DNA of 64,000 bases, from positions 1,240,001-1,304,000 of the forward strand of contig NC_045131.1 in NCBI RefSeq assembly GCF_007655135.1, in the 5' to 3' direction. The notes below the pieces were generated by a model that made no database searches, was not told where the DNA came from, and worked only from the letters and a program-made list of their open reading frames with translations. Below, one piece after another: positions 24,801 through 36,859 of the stretch (the first letter of the stretch is position 1; each line of letters begins with the position of its first letter). The position numbers and the translations under genes are program-made. The DNA is from Punica granatum. Taxonomy: Eukaryota; Streptophyta; Magnoliopsida; Myrtales; Lythraceae.

Positions 24801-24898
24801 TTGTGACTGACTGAGGGTCGAGTTTCTCTTTTGGTTTCCCAATTTTCGCGAGTAATATTGGGGTGAGGTCCGAATCGTAGATCCCTGGGTTATTGCAG
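21857..24898. other. Intergenic region and 5' leader of the MUB gene
   Basis: AT-rich DNA with a (CA)n/(TA)n tract near 23312-23345. No exon with recognisable similarity is seen on either strand. From about 24470 the sequence looks like a transcribed leader. The bases just before the MUB start read TTATTGCAG then ATG, so a 5' untranslated intron may end exactly at the start codon. Confidence 0.5.
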
Positions 24899-25773
24899 AT
24901 GGCAGGCGTCCAGGATCAGCTGGAGATCAAGTTTCGACTCACAGATGGTTCGGATATTGGGCCCAGGAGCTTTCCCGCGGCTACGAGTGTTGCCACCTTG
25001 AAGGAGAGCATTCTTGCTCAATGGCCGAAAGGTTCGGGTTTCGGTTCGAATCATGTCCTACTTCATTATTGTTATTATTATATTTTTCGGTTACATATCC
25101 TACTTCATTAATTGTTGCTGGCGTTATGAACTTTGTGTAATGTTCTCAACTGGGATAATCGAAGGGATGTCACGATAATTTTTTGCTGTTATCATCAATC
25201 CGAAAAATATTAGGACAAAAAGAATTGAGTACTCAAAATACAAATATTTGTCTTTGGCTTGAGAATTACATCAGTCGTTCTCCTTGGTAGCTTACATGCA
25301 ATTTGAAGAGCAACAGTTTTTCATCTGTCTTAACACCAGAATTCATCTGGTATTACACCCCGAGCATCTACTGTGAAAAAACAAGGGAAACTTCTAATCT
25401 CCAAACTAGTTGCGTGTCTCAGCATGTAACCGAACTTGTTGCTGAACTCTTTCTATATCATTTTTATTTCTAGAAAAGGAGAATGGTCCGAGGACAGTAA
25501 AAGATGTGAAGTTGATAAGCGCCGGAAAGATCCTCGAGAACAACAGAACAGTTAGGGAGTGCCAAAGTCCGTTATGTGATATTCCCGGCGGAGTTACAAC
25601 GATGCACGTCGTTGTCCAACCGCCTTCTGAAAAAGGTATTGCTCCTCCGAGTCTCTTTCCATTTACCTTAAACTTTCTTTTTATATGCAAGTTCTGAGTC
25701 TTCTCTGCGTAAAACAGATAGGAAAGACGCGGACCAGCGGAAGCAAAACAAGTGCATCTGCGTCATACTATAA
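24899..25773 (+). CDS. MUB: Membrane-anchored ubiquitin-fold protein (MUB)
   Basis: Three exons, 24899-25031, 25474-25635 and 25718-25773, give 116 residues, the normal MUB size. The ubiquitin-like fold spans about 8-95: LEIKFRLTDGSDIGP, ATSVATLKESILAQWPK, ENGPRTVKDVKLISAGKILE, and GGVTTMHVVVQPP. The protein ends CICVIL, a CaaX box with terminal Leu (CVIL). By the known CaaX rule this favours geranylgeranylation, with the nearby Cys open to S-acylation. It lacks a C-terminal Gly-Gly, so it is not conjugated like ubiquitin. MUBs sit on the plasma membrane and dock a group of ubiquitin E2 enzymes there. Reading the third exon was needed to find the CaaX end. The paralogue number is not assigned. 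Confidence 0.94.
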
Positions 25774-27932
25774 CTCGCAGGTAGAGCGAAGACTGGAGTC
25801 AATTCGGTCATAAATTCTGCTCATCAAACTGTTCAGATTACTGAAAAGGTAACGGTAAAGCCTTCTCGAGAACGGTCTATAGAGTAAGCTCCTGAGAGTG
25901 AGAGCTAGTTCAGACATGGATATGGATAAGGGGTTTCAGCTATATGGTCGGTTATATATATACACAGCTAGGTCGGCATCAGTTCTCTAGTCTTCAAAAT
26001 AAAAATAAAAGGGCTTGTCTCCATTTTTTGTACATCATTTTGCTGTAACGAGTTGATCAACGCTGTTGCAGATGCTATATATATATATATATATGTCAAC
26101 TTATACACTGATTTGATGGTCCGACTCTGGTTGCACCTGTTTTCCTTGGTACATTATGTCACGAAAACATGGTTTTAGGAAGTATGAAGGAAACGCATTT
26201 CCCGGTTAATTTCTTTGCTTCCGTTCCAATGACCTTTTGCACACCAATGTGGCTTAAGCTCATGGCAGGTGACCAGAAAAATCTATTTTGTTATTATAGA
26301 GAAGAAAGATATTTGTTTAGTAGGTCGGATAAGAGGCTGAAATGGATTTTTATAATCCTTGTACTACTTTTGGTGTCGATTGGATTGAGATATATCTAGA
26401 TAAAAGTATTATGCTAGGAGGGAATGGGTTAAAGGGTGGATTGAGATATGATTATTTATGAAAAGACGGAAATGCCCTCACTTTGTATCAAATTTATACT
26501 TAAAGATTTCACAAAATACTGCTGGATATATCAATTAATTTTTTTTTCTTTTTTGGGCTAATCCCGCTAAAGGAGGAGATAGGGGACCTACGTCGGCCTC
26601 CACCGGACCAGGCGAGGTCGCTGGCTTGCCACAGTCATCTCTATCTTCACTCGGAGAGAGAGAAGAGGATGGAGAAGGGTTGTGGTTGTTGCCAGTAGAT
26701 ATAGAGATCCTTGGCGACCTCGATTGGGGTTGTTTTCAACCACCGCAGCCCCTCTTTTCAATTGAAGGTGATTGTGGGGCGATGGGGGCCCCACGCTGGC
26801 CACCATCGCCGTCACCGGATAGCCTTGGGTTTGCCGGCAAGGCATTGGGTCCCCTCAAATCAACATTGGGGGGAGCTTCCTTAGTGATTTTTTTTCCTCA
26901 ATTTCAATTTCTTTTTAATTTTGAGAAAATTTTGTGAAATAATTGTTTATAAGTGTATAGGTCATCTTTTTTTTATATCTCAATCTTATATATACTTCGA
27001 ACATACGATTAAGATATTTTAGAGAAATTCTGCCATGATCATGTGTCATATGACACAGGACGATTACAAGAGTCCACCCGTGGGATCCATTCGGGGCCTA
27101 TGCATAATGGACGACTGAGATTTCGGTGTCATATGATCTCGGGTCATGTTAGTAGAACCGTACATTTTATATCATTGGCATTTAAAATTCCACCTCATCT
27201 CAATCCTTAATTTATTTGGGTACTGCAAAAAGACATTCGGCTGTAAGAGAGTTAGTTTAGTAATCCTATAAACCTTCAATCACATTACTGAGCTGTCCCG
27301 CAAAAAAACCCACAGTTGCTGATATGAAATGAAAAGAGAAGATGAAATATCGTAATCTAATTCGAGTAAAAATCTTTGACAATTTCATTTCTGATTTAGA
27401 TCGAGATATATATAGACCTCTGTTTATAATAAAGTTTACCTTAACCTTTTTCATTAAGAAACAATCTGCGTTGGACTTGATCGCTCAATCAATCTAAGCA
27501 CGGATTTAGCTCAAGGTTTCATTCGTGATCCTGAGAGGAGAACATGAGCAAAAAAACAAAACTAAGAAGAGTGGGGTCCGGTCCATACACACGTAACCAC
27601 GTGTATGTGTTCCAGGACGGTCGCACCGTGAGATTGGCTATAGGTGAGAAAATCCCGACAAATTCACGAGCTTTCACGAGCAATCTCCATTGCTCCTCCT
27701 CTTTCTTTTCTTTTCACTTCAAAACGAAAATCTCTTTAATAAATAAATAAATAATAAACGGATTATTTAATAAATAAATAAATAAATAAATCCAGTCTGG
27801 TTGTGCTTTGGCTCTCTCAGTCTCTACTTCCCTCCCTTCGTCTCCTCTCGCTTTTTCTCTCTTCCCAAGCAAAGCATAGCTCTTTACTTCACTCTCCTCT
27901 CCTCTCTTCCTTCCCCTTCTTCTTCTTCTTCT

Positions 27933-27964
<32 letters not shown>

Positions 27965-28029
27965 CTTCTGCATCTGAATTGGATTGGGCTCCCTGCAAGT
28001 CTCCATTGCCGGCTCAGCTTCAGTGTCCC
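25774..28029. other. Intergenic region and upstream region of ClpB3
   Basis: It contains the MUB 3' flank, a (TA)n tract near 26075-26093, and a GC-richer block at about 26570-26900 whose reading frames have no recognisable domain. The final 350 bp before ClpB3 hold AATA repeats (about 27738-27792) and a (TTC)n run (about 27919-27955), probably part of the leader. I could not find a clear canonical heat-shock element in this stretch. Confidence 0.5.
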
Positions 28030-31000
28030 ATGGCGTCCACGACGTCCTTCTCGGGCGTCTCCCTCCGGCTACCTCAGCCCCTGCCCAACAGAAGCGCCTT
28101 CTTAGCGCGTCCCCCGCTCTCTCTCAGCTGCCTCGCCACTAGCGCTAAATTGCTCGGAGGTTTAAGGCCGCTGCGGCTGAACCGGAGGAACTCTGCGTCC
28201 TGGAATGGCACCGTGCGGCCAGATAGGAGCTCGAGGTCCGGCTCCTTCGTGGTGCGCTGCGAGGCTTCGGGCGGAAGGGTAATTCCTGTTATGATTATGG
28301 GTTGTTCATGTCGAAATTTTTGAACTTTGAGCTTTCATTAATCGGAAACATGAAGTTGATGAGCCAATGAGTATGCGATTCATATAAAGTGGCGCTTTTC
28401 GATAGTGAATTAATGGTGTCTAAAACACTGTCAGATGGCAGATTGTTGATTGTTCATGTCGAAAGTTTTGAACTTTGAGCTGTCATTAATCAGAGACATG
28501 TATCGGATGAGCCAATCATTCTGTGGTTCACATATAGTGGCGCTTTCAATAGTGCGTTAGTCGCGTTGGACTGATAATGGTGTCTATAAAACACTGTCAC
28601 ATGGCAGATTTCGCAGCAAGAATTTACAGATATGGCTTGGCAAGCGATTGTTTCGTCACCGGATGTTGCGAAAGAAAATAAGCATCAGATAGTCGAGACA
28701 GAGCATTTGATGAAGGCTCTTTTGGAACAAAAGAATGGGCTTGCCCGCCGAATCTTCTCCAAGGCCGGCATCGACAATACTCGCCTCCTCGAAGCCACTG
28801 ATAAATTCATCCAGCGCCAACCCAAGGTAATTCTTCATTGAAACGTCATTCTTTAGCTTTCTCCATTGACAATTGACATGGTATACAGCAAGGCTGGCTT
28901 TCATAGCCTGATTATGAATGCATCATTTGCATGACTTTTGGACATGGTAATCACATTTGTTTCGTCTTGTATTGTAGTAGTTAACTATGTCGCTAGTATA
29001 TGATCATCTTCCTGTTGTGTTAGACATCTTCATATATTGCTATTTGCTATCTGAACGTTGCAATGACGATAGGTTCTCGGTGAATCTTCTGGTTCGATGT
29101 TGGGCCGTGATCTTGAAGCCCTGATTAACCGAGCAAGGGAATTTAAGAAAGAGTATGGGGATTCATTTGTTTCCATTGAGCACTTGGTTCTTGGTTTCTC
29201 CCAAGATCAACGGTTTGGGAAGCAGTTGTTCAGAGATTTTCAGATCTCCCAGCAGACACTGAAGTCTGCAATAGAGGCCATTAGAGGACGCCAATCAGTT
29301 ATTGATCAAGGTCAAATATCCTTCCTGTATTCGTTTTTTGCTTTATTTACTTTATTAAAAATTATAAAACCAACTGCTTTTGTGCACCTTTTTGTATGCA
29401 TGGAAGGAGGAAGGAAAAGTTATATTTTATCAATGCCTTGTGCCTATGAATTTGGTGTGCCTTTTGGATTTTATCACATTTGTCAACTTGCGTCACGAGG
29501 CTTGTTGTGTGCTTGAATATCCCAGGCCACTAAATGCAGAATTGCGAAGGAAGCTTTGCTCTCCATGACTTTGCTGTTACCGATTGAAGTCAATTGACTT
29601 TATTGTTGACTCTTCATTGCGGTTTTTCTCAGGAGAACTTTGATCGTTAGTTTGCAGATGGTAAGTCTGATATTGGAATTATTTTGTGCAGATCCTGAGG
29701 GGAAGTATGAAGCCCTGGAAAAATATGGAAAAGATTTAACTGCTATGGCACGAGCTGGAAAACTGGACCCTGTTATTGGGAGGGATGATGAGATCCGGAG
29801 ATGCATTCAAATTCTCTCTAGGAGAACGAAGAACAACCCCGTGCTAATTGGTGAGCCTGGTGTTGGAAAAACTGCAATATCAGAAGGGTAATTACTTATT
29901 GGAGTTCAATTGATGTTCATTTTCTCTGGGGATTTTGTTAGATCTTCTTATGAGCGGGTAAAGAATTAGCATGAATGTCAATGGAGCACATGCTGAAGCA
30001 TCAGTCTTGCATAGGGGTATGCATTTCATGAGTTCAATGCTTTTTCTGCTGTGAAAACTCTTTTGATTCTAATATTTTGACAGACTTGCCCAGCGGATTG
30101 TGCAAGGGGATGTGCCTCAGGCTCTGATGAACCGGAAGGTGTGTGACTATTGAAGTGTAAATGAGTATTTGTATGAGTGCCCATCGCCTTTGTTTCTGCC
30201 CTTTTTGTCTGTCTTATATTAGTTAACTGGACTTAATTTGCAGCTGATATCTCTTGACATGGGTGCTCTGATTGCTGGGGCTAAATATCGGGGAGAATTT
30301 GAAGATCGGCTGAAGGCTGTGTTGAAGGAAGTGACTGAATCAGAAGGGCAGACTGTCCTCTTCATTGATGAGATCCATACAGTTGTTGGGGCAGGTAATG
30401 TTTGGATAGCTGCAATTTTCTTCCATAAGAATTGACCCTTCAGCTCATTTCTTTCTAGTCCTACTAAATCCCAATGACAGTGAGGCTAGCCTTTTATTCT
30501 TAATCATGGTTCATCCTGATGGCAGGAGCGAACTGGGATTCTTTTCTTCGTCACTATTGTTATCAATATCTTCTTTTCTTTCACGAAATGGTCTTATCAG
30601 ATACCCTGTAGTGGTTCTTATGTAACCTTGGAAGTGATATTTGTTTGAGATTTTCATGCTGGCTGTTTGAATGAATAGCATTGCTCTATTAAATACATTT
30701 CCAGGTGCCACAAATGGTGCCATGGATGCGGGCAACCTCTTAAAGCCCATGCTTGGAAGGGGAGAATTACGATGCATTGGTGCTACAACACTTGACGAGT
30801 ACCGCAAATATATTGAGAAGGACCCTGCTTTGGAGCGTAGGTTCCAGCAGGTCTATGTGGATCAACCTTCAGTGGAAGATACTGTATCAATTCTTCGGGG
30901 ATTGCGTGAAAGATATGAGCTTCATCATGGAGTCAGAATATCTGACAGTGCACTTGTGGAAGCTGCTATTCTTTCTGATCGCTACATCAGTGGCCGCTTC

Positions 31001-33359
31001 TTGCCAGATAAAGGTAATTCTTTATGTTTACAAAATCTCTGTTGGAACAGGTTTGTTGTTGATCATTAGCTTGCTTTTGCTGATTTTTCACGGACCAGAA
31101 GGTTTCCTCAATGCTCCGCCTTTCCTTCCAAGTCTAGGCTCCTTCGTTATTGTATCTCTACAGGTGTAAGTTGTAGCTCATTCTGAAGGTCTACAGAATT
31201 GGTGAGCTTTACCGGTGTGAGTTGTAGCTCTTTCTGTAGAATTTGAGGAATCAATGTCTGTTGGTTTCTTTATACCTCTTAAATGGGGAAGCCAGTAGAG
31301 TTTGCTGCTAATTTTTTTAGGCTTTTAGAAAAAGCATAAAAAAAAATAGCATTGAGAGTCTTAGCTGCCAAATGCTTGTCTGAAGCAATTTCTTATCTAT
31401 ATATGCGTTGAAAACTACTGTTGGGTTTTTTTCCCCCTTAAACAAGATCTGCCATAACGATGACTTGGAAATTGCAGCCATTGACCTAGTTGATGAAGCT
31501 GCTGCTAAGCTTAAGATGGAAATTACTTCAAAACCAACTGCCCTTGACGAGATCGACAGATCAGTCTTGAAGCTCGAGATGGAGAAGCTGTCACTGGCAA
31601 ATGACACCGACAAGGCCTCGAAAGATAGATTGAACCGTCTTGAAGCTGAGCTGTCACTTTTAAAGGAGAAACAAGCTCAGCTTACAGAGCAATGGGAGCA
31701 TGAAAAGTCTGTCATGACCCGTATACAATCTATCAAAGAAGAGGTACATGTCTTCTTATTCTGTACTGTTTTCTGTCCTTCTCAAAAGTCTCTTCCACCA
31801 TCATCTTCGTCTATCTTATAAACTAGTAGAAAGTCCTATTTAATGTGTTGGTGCAAACCAGATCTTGCTTGGAGGGAAATAGAATTTACTGTGGGGGAAT
31901 ATGATATTTGCGTTGCCACTGATTAGCCCCTTTATTTCGACAGATTGACAGAGTAAATGTCGAGATACAGCAGGCTGAACGGGAGTATGACCTAAATCGA
32001 GCTGCTGAATTAAAATACGGGAGCTTAAACTCTTTGCAGCGCCAGCTTGAAGAAGCTGAAAAGGAACTAGATGAGTACATGAAGTCAGGGAAATCCATGC
32101 TGAGAGAAGAAGTAACAGGAAATGATATTGCAGAAATTGTCAGTAAGTGGACTGGTATCCCTGTCTCGAAGCTTCAGCAGACTGAGAGGGAGAAATTACT
32201 ACATCTTGAGGAAGAGCTGCATAAACGTGTCGTTGGACAAGATCCTGCAGTGAGGGCAGTGGCTGAGGCCATACAGCGATCTCGGGCTGGACTCTCAGAT
32301 CCTCATCGTCCGATTGCTAGTTTCATGTTCATGGGTCCCACTGGTGTTGGGAAGACTGAACTTGCTAAGGCCCTAGCTTCTTACATGTTCAACACAGAAG
32401 AAGCTCTCGTAAGGATTGATATGAGTGAGTATATGGAGAAGCATGCAGTTTCGCGATTGATAGGGGCCCCACCAGGATATGTGGGCTATGAGGAAGGAGG
32501 GCAATTGACGGAAACAGTTCGAAGGAGACCTTATGCAGTCATACTCTTTGATGAGATCGAGAAGGCTCATTCTGATGTTTTCAATGTATTCCTTCAGATA
32601 TTGGATGATGGGAGGGTGACGGACTCTCAAGGCCGAACTGTGAGCTTCACTAACACAGTCATCATAATGACTTCGAATGTGGGTTCACAGTATATTCTAA
32701 ACACTGATGATGAGACTTCAGCGGAGTTGACCTATGAGAGAATTAAGCAAAGGGTAATGGATGCTGCAAGGTCGATCTTCCGGCCTGAGTTCATGAATCG
32801 GGTCGATGAATATATAGTGTTCCAGCCATTGGATCGTGAGCAGATCTGCAGCATTGTTAAGTTACAGGTAAACACTGAACATTAGTGCTGCCCATGTCTT
32901 CAGCTTTTCCCCATCTTCCCATTTCCTGGGGAGGCAAATTTAGTAGTTGTGGAAGTTGGGAGTCGTGTTATTTTTTATTAGTTCTGTTTCATAAGTATAT
33001 GGATACATTATGTTTCATGTTTTGGGCAGTTGGAACGAGTGCAGAAGAGAATCGCGGATCGTAAGATGAAGATCCAAGTCAGTGATGCAGCAGTTCAGCT
33101 TCTTGGGAGCCTTGGTTATGACCCGAACTATGGAGCTAGGCCAGTGAAGCGCGTGATTCAGCAGAATGTGGAGAATGAGCTCGCCAAGGGAATCCTGAGA
33201 GGGGAATTCAAGGACGAAGACGCCATCTTGATAGATACCGAAGTCTCGGCCTTCTCCAATGGGCAGCTTCCCCAGCAGAAGCTGGTGTTCAGGAAACTGG
33301 AGCCTGACTCGACTACTAGTAACGAGAAGAACATAGAAGCTCTCTCGCCAACCCTGTAA
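28030..33359 (+). CDS. CLPB3: Chloroplast chaperone ClpB3 (Hsp100 disaggregase)
   Basis: Ten exons join in frame: 28030-28278, 28608-28826, 29073-29310, 29692-29887, 30084-30138, 30244-30394, 30705-31013, 31478-31743, 31944-32867 and 33030-33359. The product is 978 residues. Residues 1-75 are rich in Ser, Arg and Leu and poor in acids, as in a chloroplast transit peptide. The Clp N-domain is about 85-230. The first AAA+ module has Walker A GEPGVGKT at 289-296 and Walker B LFIDEIHT. The ClpB-specific coiled-coil middle domain (about 480-600) separates it from the second module, with GPTGVGKT at 692-699 and [11 protein letters not shown]. ClpB works with stromal Hsp70 to resolubilise aggregates and is needed for normal chloroplast development. 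It lacks the IGF/L loop that would link it to ClpP. Intron 1 has a tandem duplication with a decoy acceptor. Confidence 0.97.
28293..28607 (+). repeat. About 150-165-bp tandem duplication in intron 1 of ClpB3
   Basis: Copy 1 is about 28293-28441 and copy 2 about 28442-28607. Shared blocks in order include TTGTTCATGTCGAAA, TTTTGAACTTTGAGCT, GATGAGCCAAT, AGTGGCGCTTT, TAATGGTGTCTA and AAACACTGTCA(G/C)ATGGCAG. The real acceptor is the CAG at 28605-28607; the first copy has the same CAG at 28439-28441. Exon 2 from the decoy would hit a TGA after nine codons. Confidence 0.93.
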
Positions 33360-33893
33360 AAGTCTCCACTCGGCGTGGTTTATACTTTGTAGTTAATATT
33401 ATACAGTTTTCCGGACTTAGCGCAACACCAAAATTTATAGGTTTCATTTTAAAAAGTTTGTTTGCGCCAAGTACATGCGCTCTTTGCCGTTCTCTGAGCA
33501 TCTGTCTTGTGAAATGTCGTCCAACAAGAGTATCGCTGAGGATGTAAGTAAGTTATATATAATGTCTGATGAGCAATCTGATCACTCTTTCCATACTCTG
33601 TGGTTTCGGTCTCAATTTCATGGTTTCTCGATCCGTGGCTAGTGGTACATGCCTGTAGAATCATGAGAGACAGACATATGGGCATGTTACTCTTGAAATG
33701 GAAGTGTTGGACGGTGAAAATTTGCTTGTTTTATACTTTTGTCATATCAGTCATTTACAGGTCCAATTACGTCATTTGTGAAAAAGTGAACTCTTTTGAC
33801 AGTCATGCCGATAGTTTCTTTTTAATTGCTGAGTTCTGATATTCGAAAATTTAATGATTCGACTATTGCTGTACACTCTAATATTCGAAAATT
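33360..33893. other. 3' flank of ClpB3
   Basis: AT-rich 3' untranslated and intergenic sequence. The motif ATTCGAAAATTTAATG occurs twice (about 33841 and 33882) just before the MITE. No gene is seen. Confidence 0.5.
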
Positions 33894-33895
33894 TA

Positions 33896-34090
33896 ATGGT
33901 GCGTTTGATTTTAGAGTTAAAATAATTTTGATTTTGATTATGAAAAATGATAAATATTGTATAGTGTGTTGAGTTAAAATTAAAGTTAAAATTTTTATTT
34001 GAAAAATGTGTATTTTTGTTGCGTAATATGTTAAGTTATAAAGTTAAAATTTTTGTAATTTTAACCTAAAAACAAACGGGCTATTAAGGG
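33896..34090. mobile_element. MITE (family M1), copy 1
   Basis: A roughly 190-bp AT-rich element. The left end reads GTGCGTTTGATTTTAGAGTT and the inverted right end CCCGTTTGTTTTTAGGTTAA. TTAA occurs close to both ends, so a short TA-rich target duplication is possible. The interior contains repeated GAGTTAAAATTAAAGTTAAA-type units. A second copy in the opposite orientation lies at about 39115-39290. Confidence 0.75.
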
Positions 34091-34332
34091 TCCGACTATT
34101 TTAGTTTAAATTAAAGAAATCTCTCAATAATTGAGGAGTAGCCGAAAAAAAGAAAGAGTAGCAGCAAAGTCGAAGAGGCGACGTTTTAAGCAATGACGAG
34201 AGAATAGAGGTCGCAGTGAACACTGGTGTCGCTTCGTCGCAGCCATCACCACGAGAAGAAGGAAGGAACGGCAGGCGGCAGCTTGGCTTCTGTCAAAGAG
34301 CGGAAGGATTCATGGGTTAGTTGTTCTCTTTC

Positions 34333-34550
34333 ATGGAAGGAGGAGAAGTTCCTCTCGTCTCTGTGATGTTGAATTGGTTTCGTCTGGTGAACTTTTGCGG
34401 GCAGAAGCGGGAGAAGGAGAGAGAGAATCGACGAGCAACGGTGTAGAAGATGTGAAGGAAGGGATTGCCTCCATCGCCCTGTTGCCGTCCGGGTCCCTCT
34501 CTGGTCACTTCATCCACCTCCCTCCCTCCATCTGCTACGGCCTCCATGGC

Positions 34551-34604
<54 letters not shown>

Positions 34605-36017
34605 TTCTGCGTATGTACTGTCCCTCGATTTTCCTGAATGCGTACTGGGTATGCTGGATGTGATGATGCCAAAATGTATACATTTTTAATACACACGTAA
34701 ACGTGACCATTTTAAGGATATTATTGACTAGCTCGAGTACTACGAATCGATGCAGTCAAGTCGCCTGCTTATGTACGTTAGCCTTCAGGAAGATATGGTG
34801 ACCCGTGTCGGATTCATATAGCTACCAACTGGATTTTATTCTTAAGATGAAAGATACTCTCGCCTTCATTGGGCTTTTTGGTAGAGAAGGTTCTTGTTTT
34901 AGCATGTTCGCTCGCGATGGTCCAATCCAAATTTATGCAGTAGGAAGAGGAAACAACAGATGTTCCTGCTCTCTAGTTTATCTCGCGGTTTACGTGTACT
35001 GAGCTATGGATTCGCATTTGACATTATCCGTTACCATGTTCATGGTGGCAGAGCTGGAGTGTGAGAGGGAGTGCAGTAGGGGTGAGGACTACCGTCTGAT
35101 CAAGCTTACCATCACAGATTACAGTGTAAGTGTAGGATGGGATGTTCTGTTCATTGAATCGATCTATCTCTTTGCCTGCAAGAACATCACTGCTTAGTAC
35201 TTTCAAACTTTTAATTGGACAGAGCAAAAAAGAGCAAGTTCTCATAGTGGAATGCAGGGGCCAGGACGCGGCTCGGTTCCAGAACATTGAGCATGCACAT
35301 GGGTAAAACTCTCCTGAAAGAGATGCACAAAATTTCTAATGTGCCTATGTTTTTATCTTTCCAAAATATTCTGTTCATGATCCTTCACATTATGCGGGAC
35401 TCTGCAAAAGCTTTTGGTTCTACGATGTTTGCATTGAATCGTTCTCTTTATACATGTCCCTCCTAGCTCAGTGGAATATGTAATAAGAACTATCATCATT
35501 CTATAAATATCTTACTCTTGTGAGGAGTCATCCTAATCAAAAATATTTCCTTGAATCCGTTTTCATTTGAATTGAAGCACTGTCAAAATTGTTGATGTAA
35601 GTTCTTTTGCCTGGTACTTTTCTCCTTGGATAGCTGGGATAAGGATGTTGTTGGTCTAGTGGAGCAAAAGCATGGAAGGAACAAGATCTCACTTACCTTC
35701 GAGTGTGAGACGCTCAAGGCTGAGAAAGCGGCGGAGGACCATATCAGACAATTCATGCCAAAATTGAGCGGGCTTGATGCTGTTGGTAGGCCATCTGATT
35801 TCGACATTTCTTACTTGGATAGTGTTTTGCAGCTTTCTCCAGAAGCATACTGATGTTTCATACTTCTCCAGAAGTATATCGTTGTTTTTATTTTTGAACA
35901 TATAAAGGGCACCGATCTTGATTAACTGCAAAACCTTACGAATTTCTTGCAGTTAACATCGGGCCAATGAGGATTCGAGGCCTGGATTTCAGTTTGGAAG
36001 AAGAGGAATGCGAGTAG
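34333..36017 (+). CDS. Conserved plant protein of unknown function; start not resolved
   Basis: Exons 2-5 are clear and in frame: 35052-35125, 35223-35302, 35634-35785 and 35953-36017, ending FSLEEEECE. They encode a compact, charged protein with CERECSRGEDYRLIKLTITD, KEQVLIVECRGQDAARFQN, WDKDVVGLVEQKHGRNK, LTFECETLKAEKAAEDHIRQ and VNIGPMRIRGLDF. I know this pattern as a conserved plant protein without a settled function. Exon 1 ends at 34554 and its open frame supplies SIALLPSGSLSGHF...ICYGLHGT, but that frame has no ATG. The nearest ATG (34333) is in another frame, which stops at 34444. Either a short frameshift, an unseen upstream exon or a non-AUG start is involved. The intron 1 donor is GTCTCTCT inside a (CT)n repeat. 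Coordinates start at the ATG only as a marker. Confidence 0.7.
34556..34602 (+). repeat. (CT)n microsatellite at the first intron's donor
   Basis: About 23 CT units begin immediately at the GT of the predicted intron 1 donor. The repeat therefore forms the 5' splice site sequence, which is poor compared with GTAAGT. Confidence 0.9.
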
Positions 36018-36859
36018 GAGAGCCCCATTCTCTTTCCTTTTCTATGCACCACAGATTTTTTGGGGGTAATATACGCACCAAGATCCTTGTATCTAAATTC
36101 AAGAACATATTATATCTAAATGCTATGTACATTAATCATATTTATTTTGGGTTCTGATGTACTTATTCATCAAACATGTGATGTCTTTCGATGCCGACAA
36201 GCCCCCTTCATAGTTATGGAGTATACTCTCAATGAACACCTATATTTTGGGTCAATTAGGTACTTTACACAATCAAGGACCATCACAATCAAGACTGCAT
36301 ATTCATGAATACGACTATCCCCACTTAAGATTCATATGGTGCAACATTACATGTACAATATATTACAGATCCATGATGACAATGGAATTTGAAGGCCGAT
36401 TCACAAATTAATGGTTAGCTAATGTCTCTTAGTGCCAATGCCCTGCCAAAGGAACACTCTCCACAGCACGGACAGAACACCTCCTTACATGGTCCGATGA
36501 GACTATGGCAGTTTGTTGTCAACTTCCCTCCAGAGAGAAGGCAAGTATAGCCCACAAGATCTCCATTTCATCGTCTCTCTATCCTAGGATCCATTCCGTG
36601 AGACCTCAACTGTTTTCCGAGAAAATAGAACCTGCTAAACAGAATATCACGTCATCAGACTTATGAAATTCGCAAGAAAGAGACCCATATATAAGATAAG
36701 CCGGAGAGAACATTGCTGGAGCAGTCACACAGAAAAGAAGACGGTGCAAGAAATAGAACATAAAAGGTCCTGCAAAAGGTATCAGAAGCTAATTTCAAAT
36801 CAGTTCCCGGGCGGAGTGGTTTCTACCTAAAGGGCAGCAGTTGGACCCAGAACCAATCA
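36018..36859. other. Convergent 3' flanks of two genes
   Basis: The region lies between the stop of the plus-strand unknown gene and the stop of the minus-strand F-box gene, so it holds their facing 3' untranslated regions. No other feature is seen. Confidence 0.55.

Noticed and set aside
26626..26937. Open frame in the GC-richer block before ClpB3
   Set aside because: No domain, no splice context, and both strands are equally open. It looks like decayed repeat DNA.
27500..28029. Heat-shock elements expected before ClpB3
   Set aside because: I looked for inverted nGAAn/nTTCn triplets. The only dense TTC is the (TTC)n run, which is direct rather than inverted, so no element is claimed.
27714..28105. 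Open frames rich in Arg (minus) or Phe/Ser (plus) upstream of ClpB3
   Set aside because: They are translations of the (TTC)n repeat and of the leader; the real start is at 28030.
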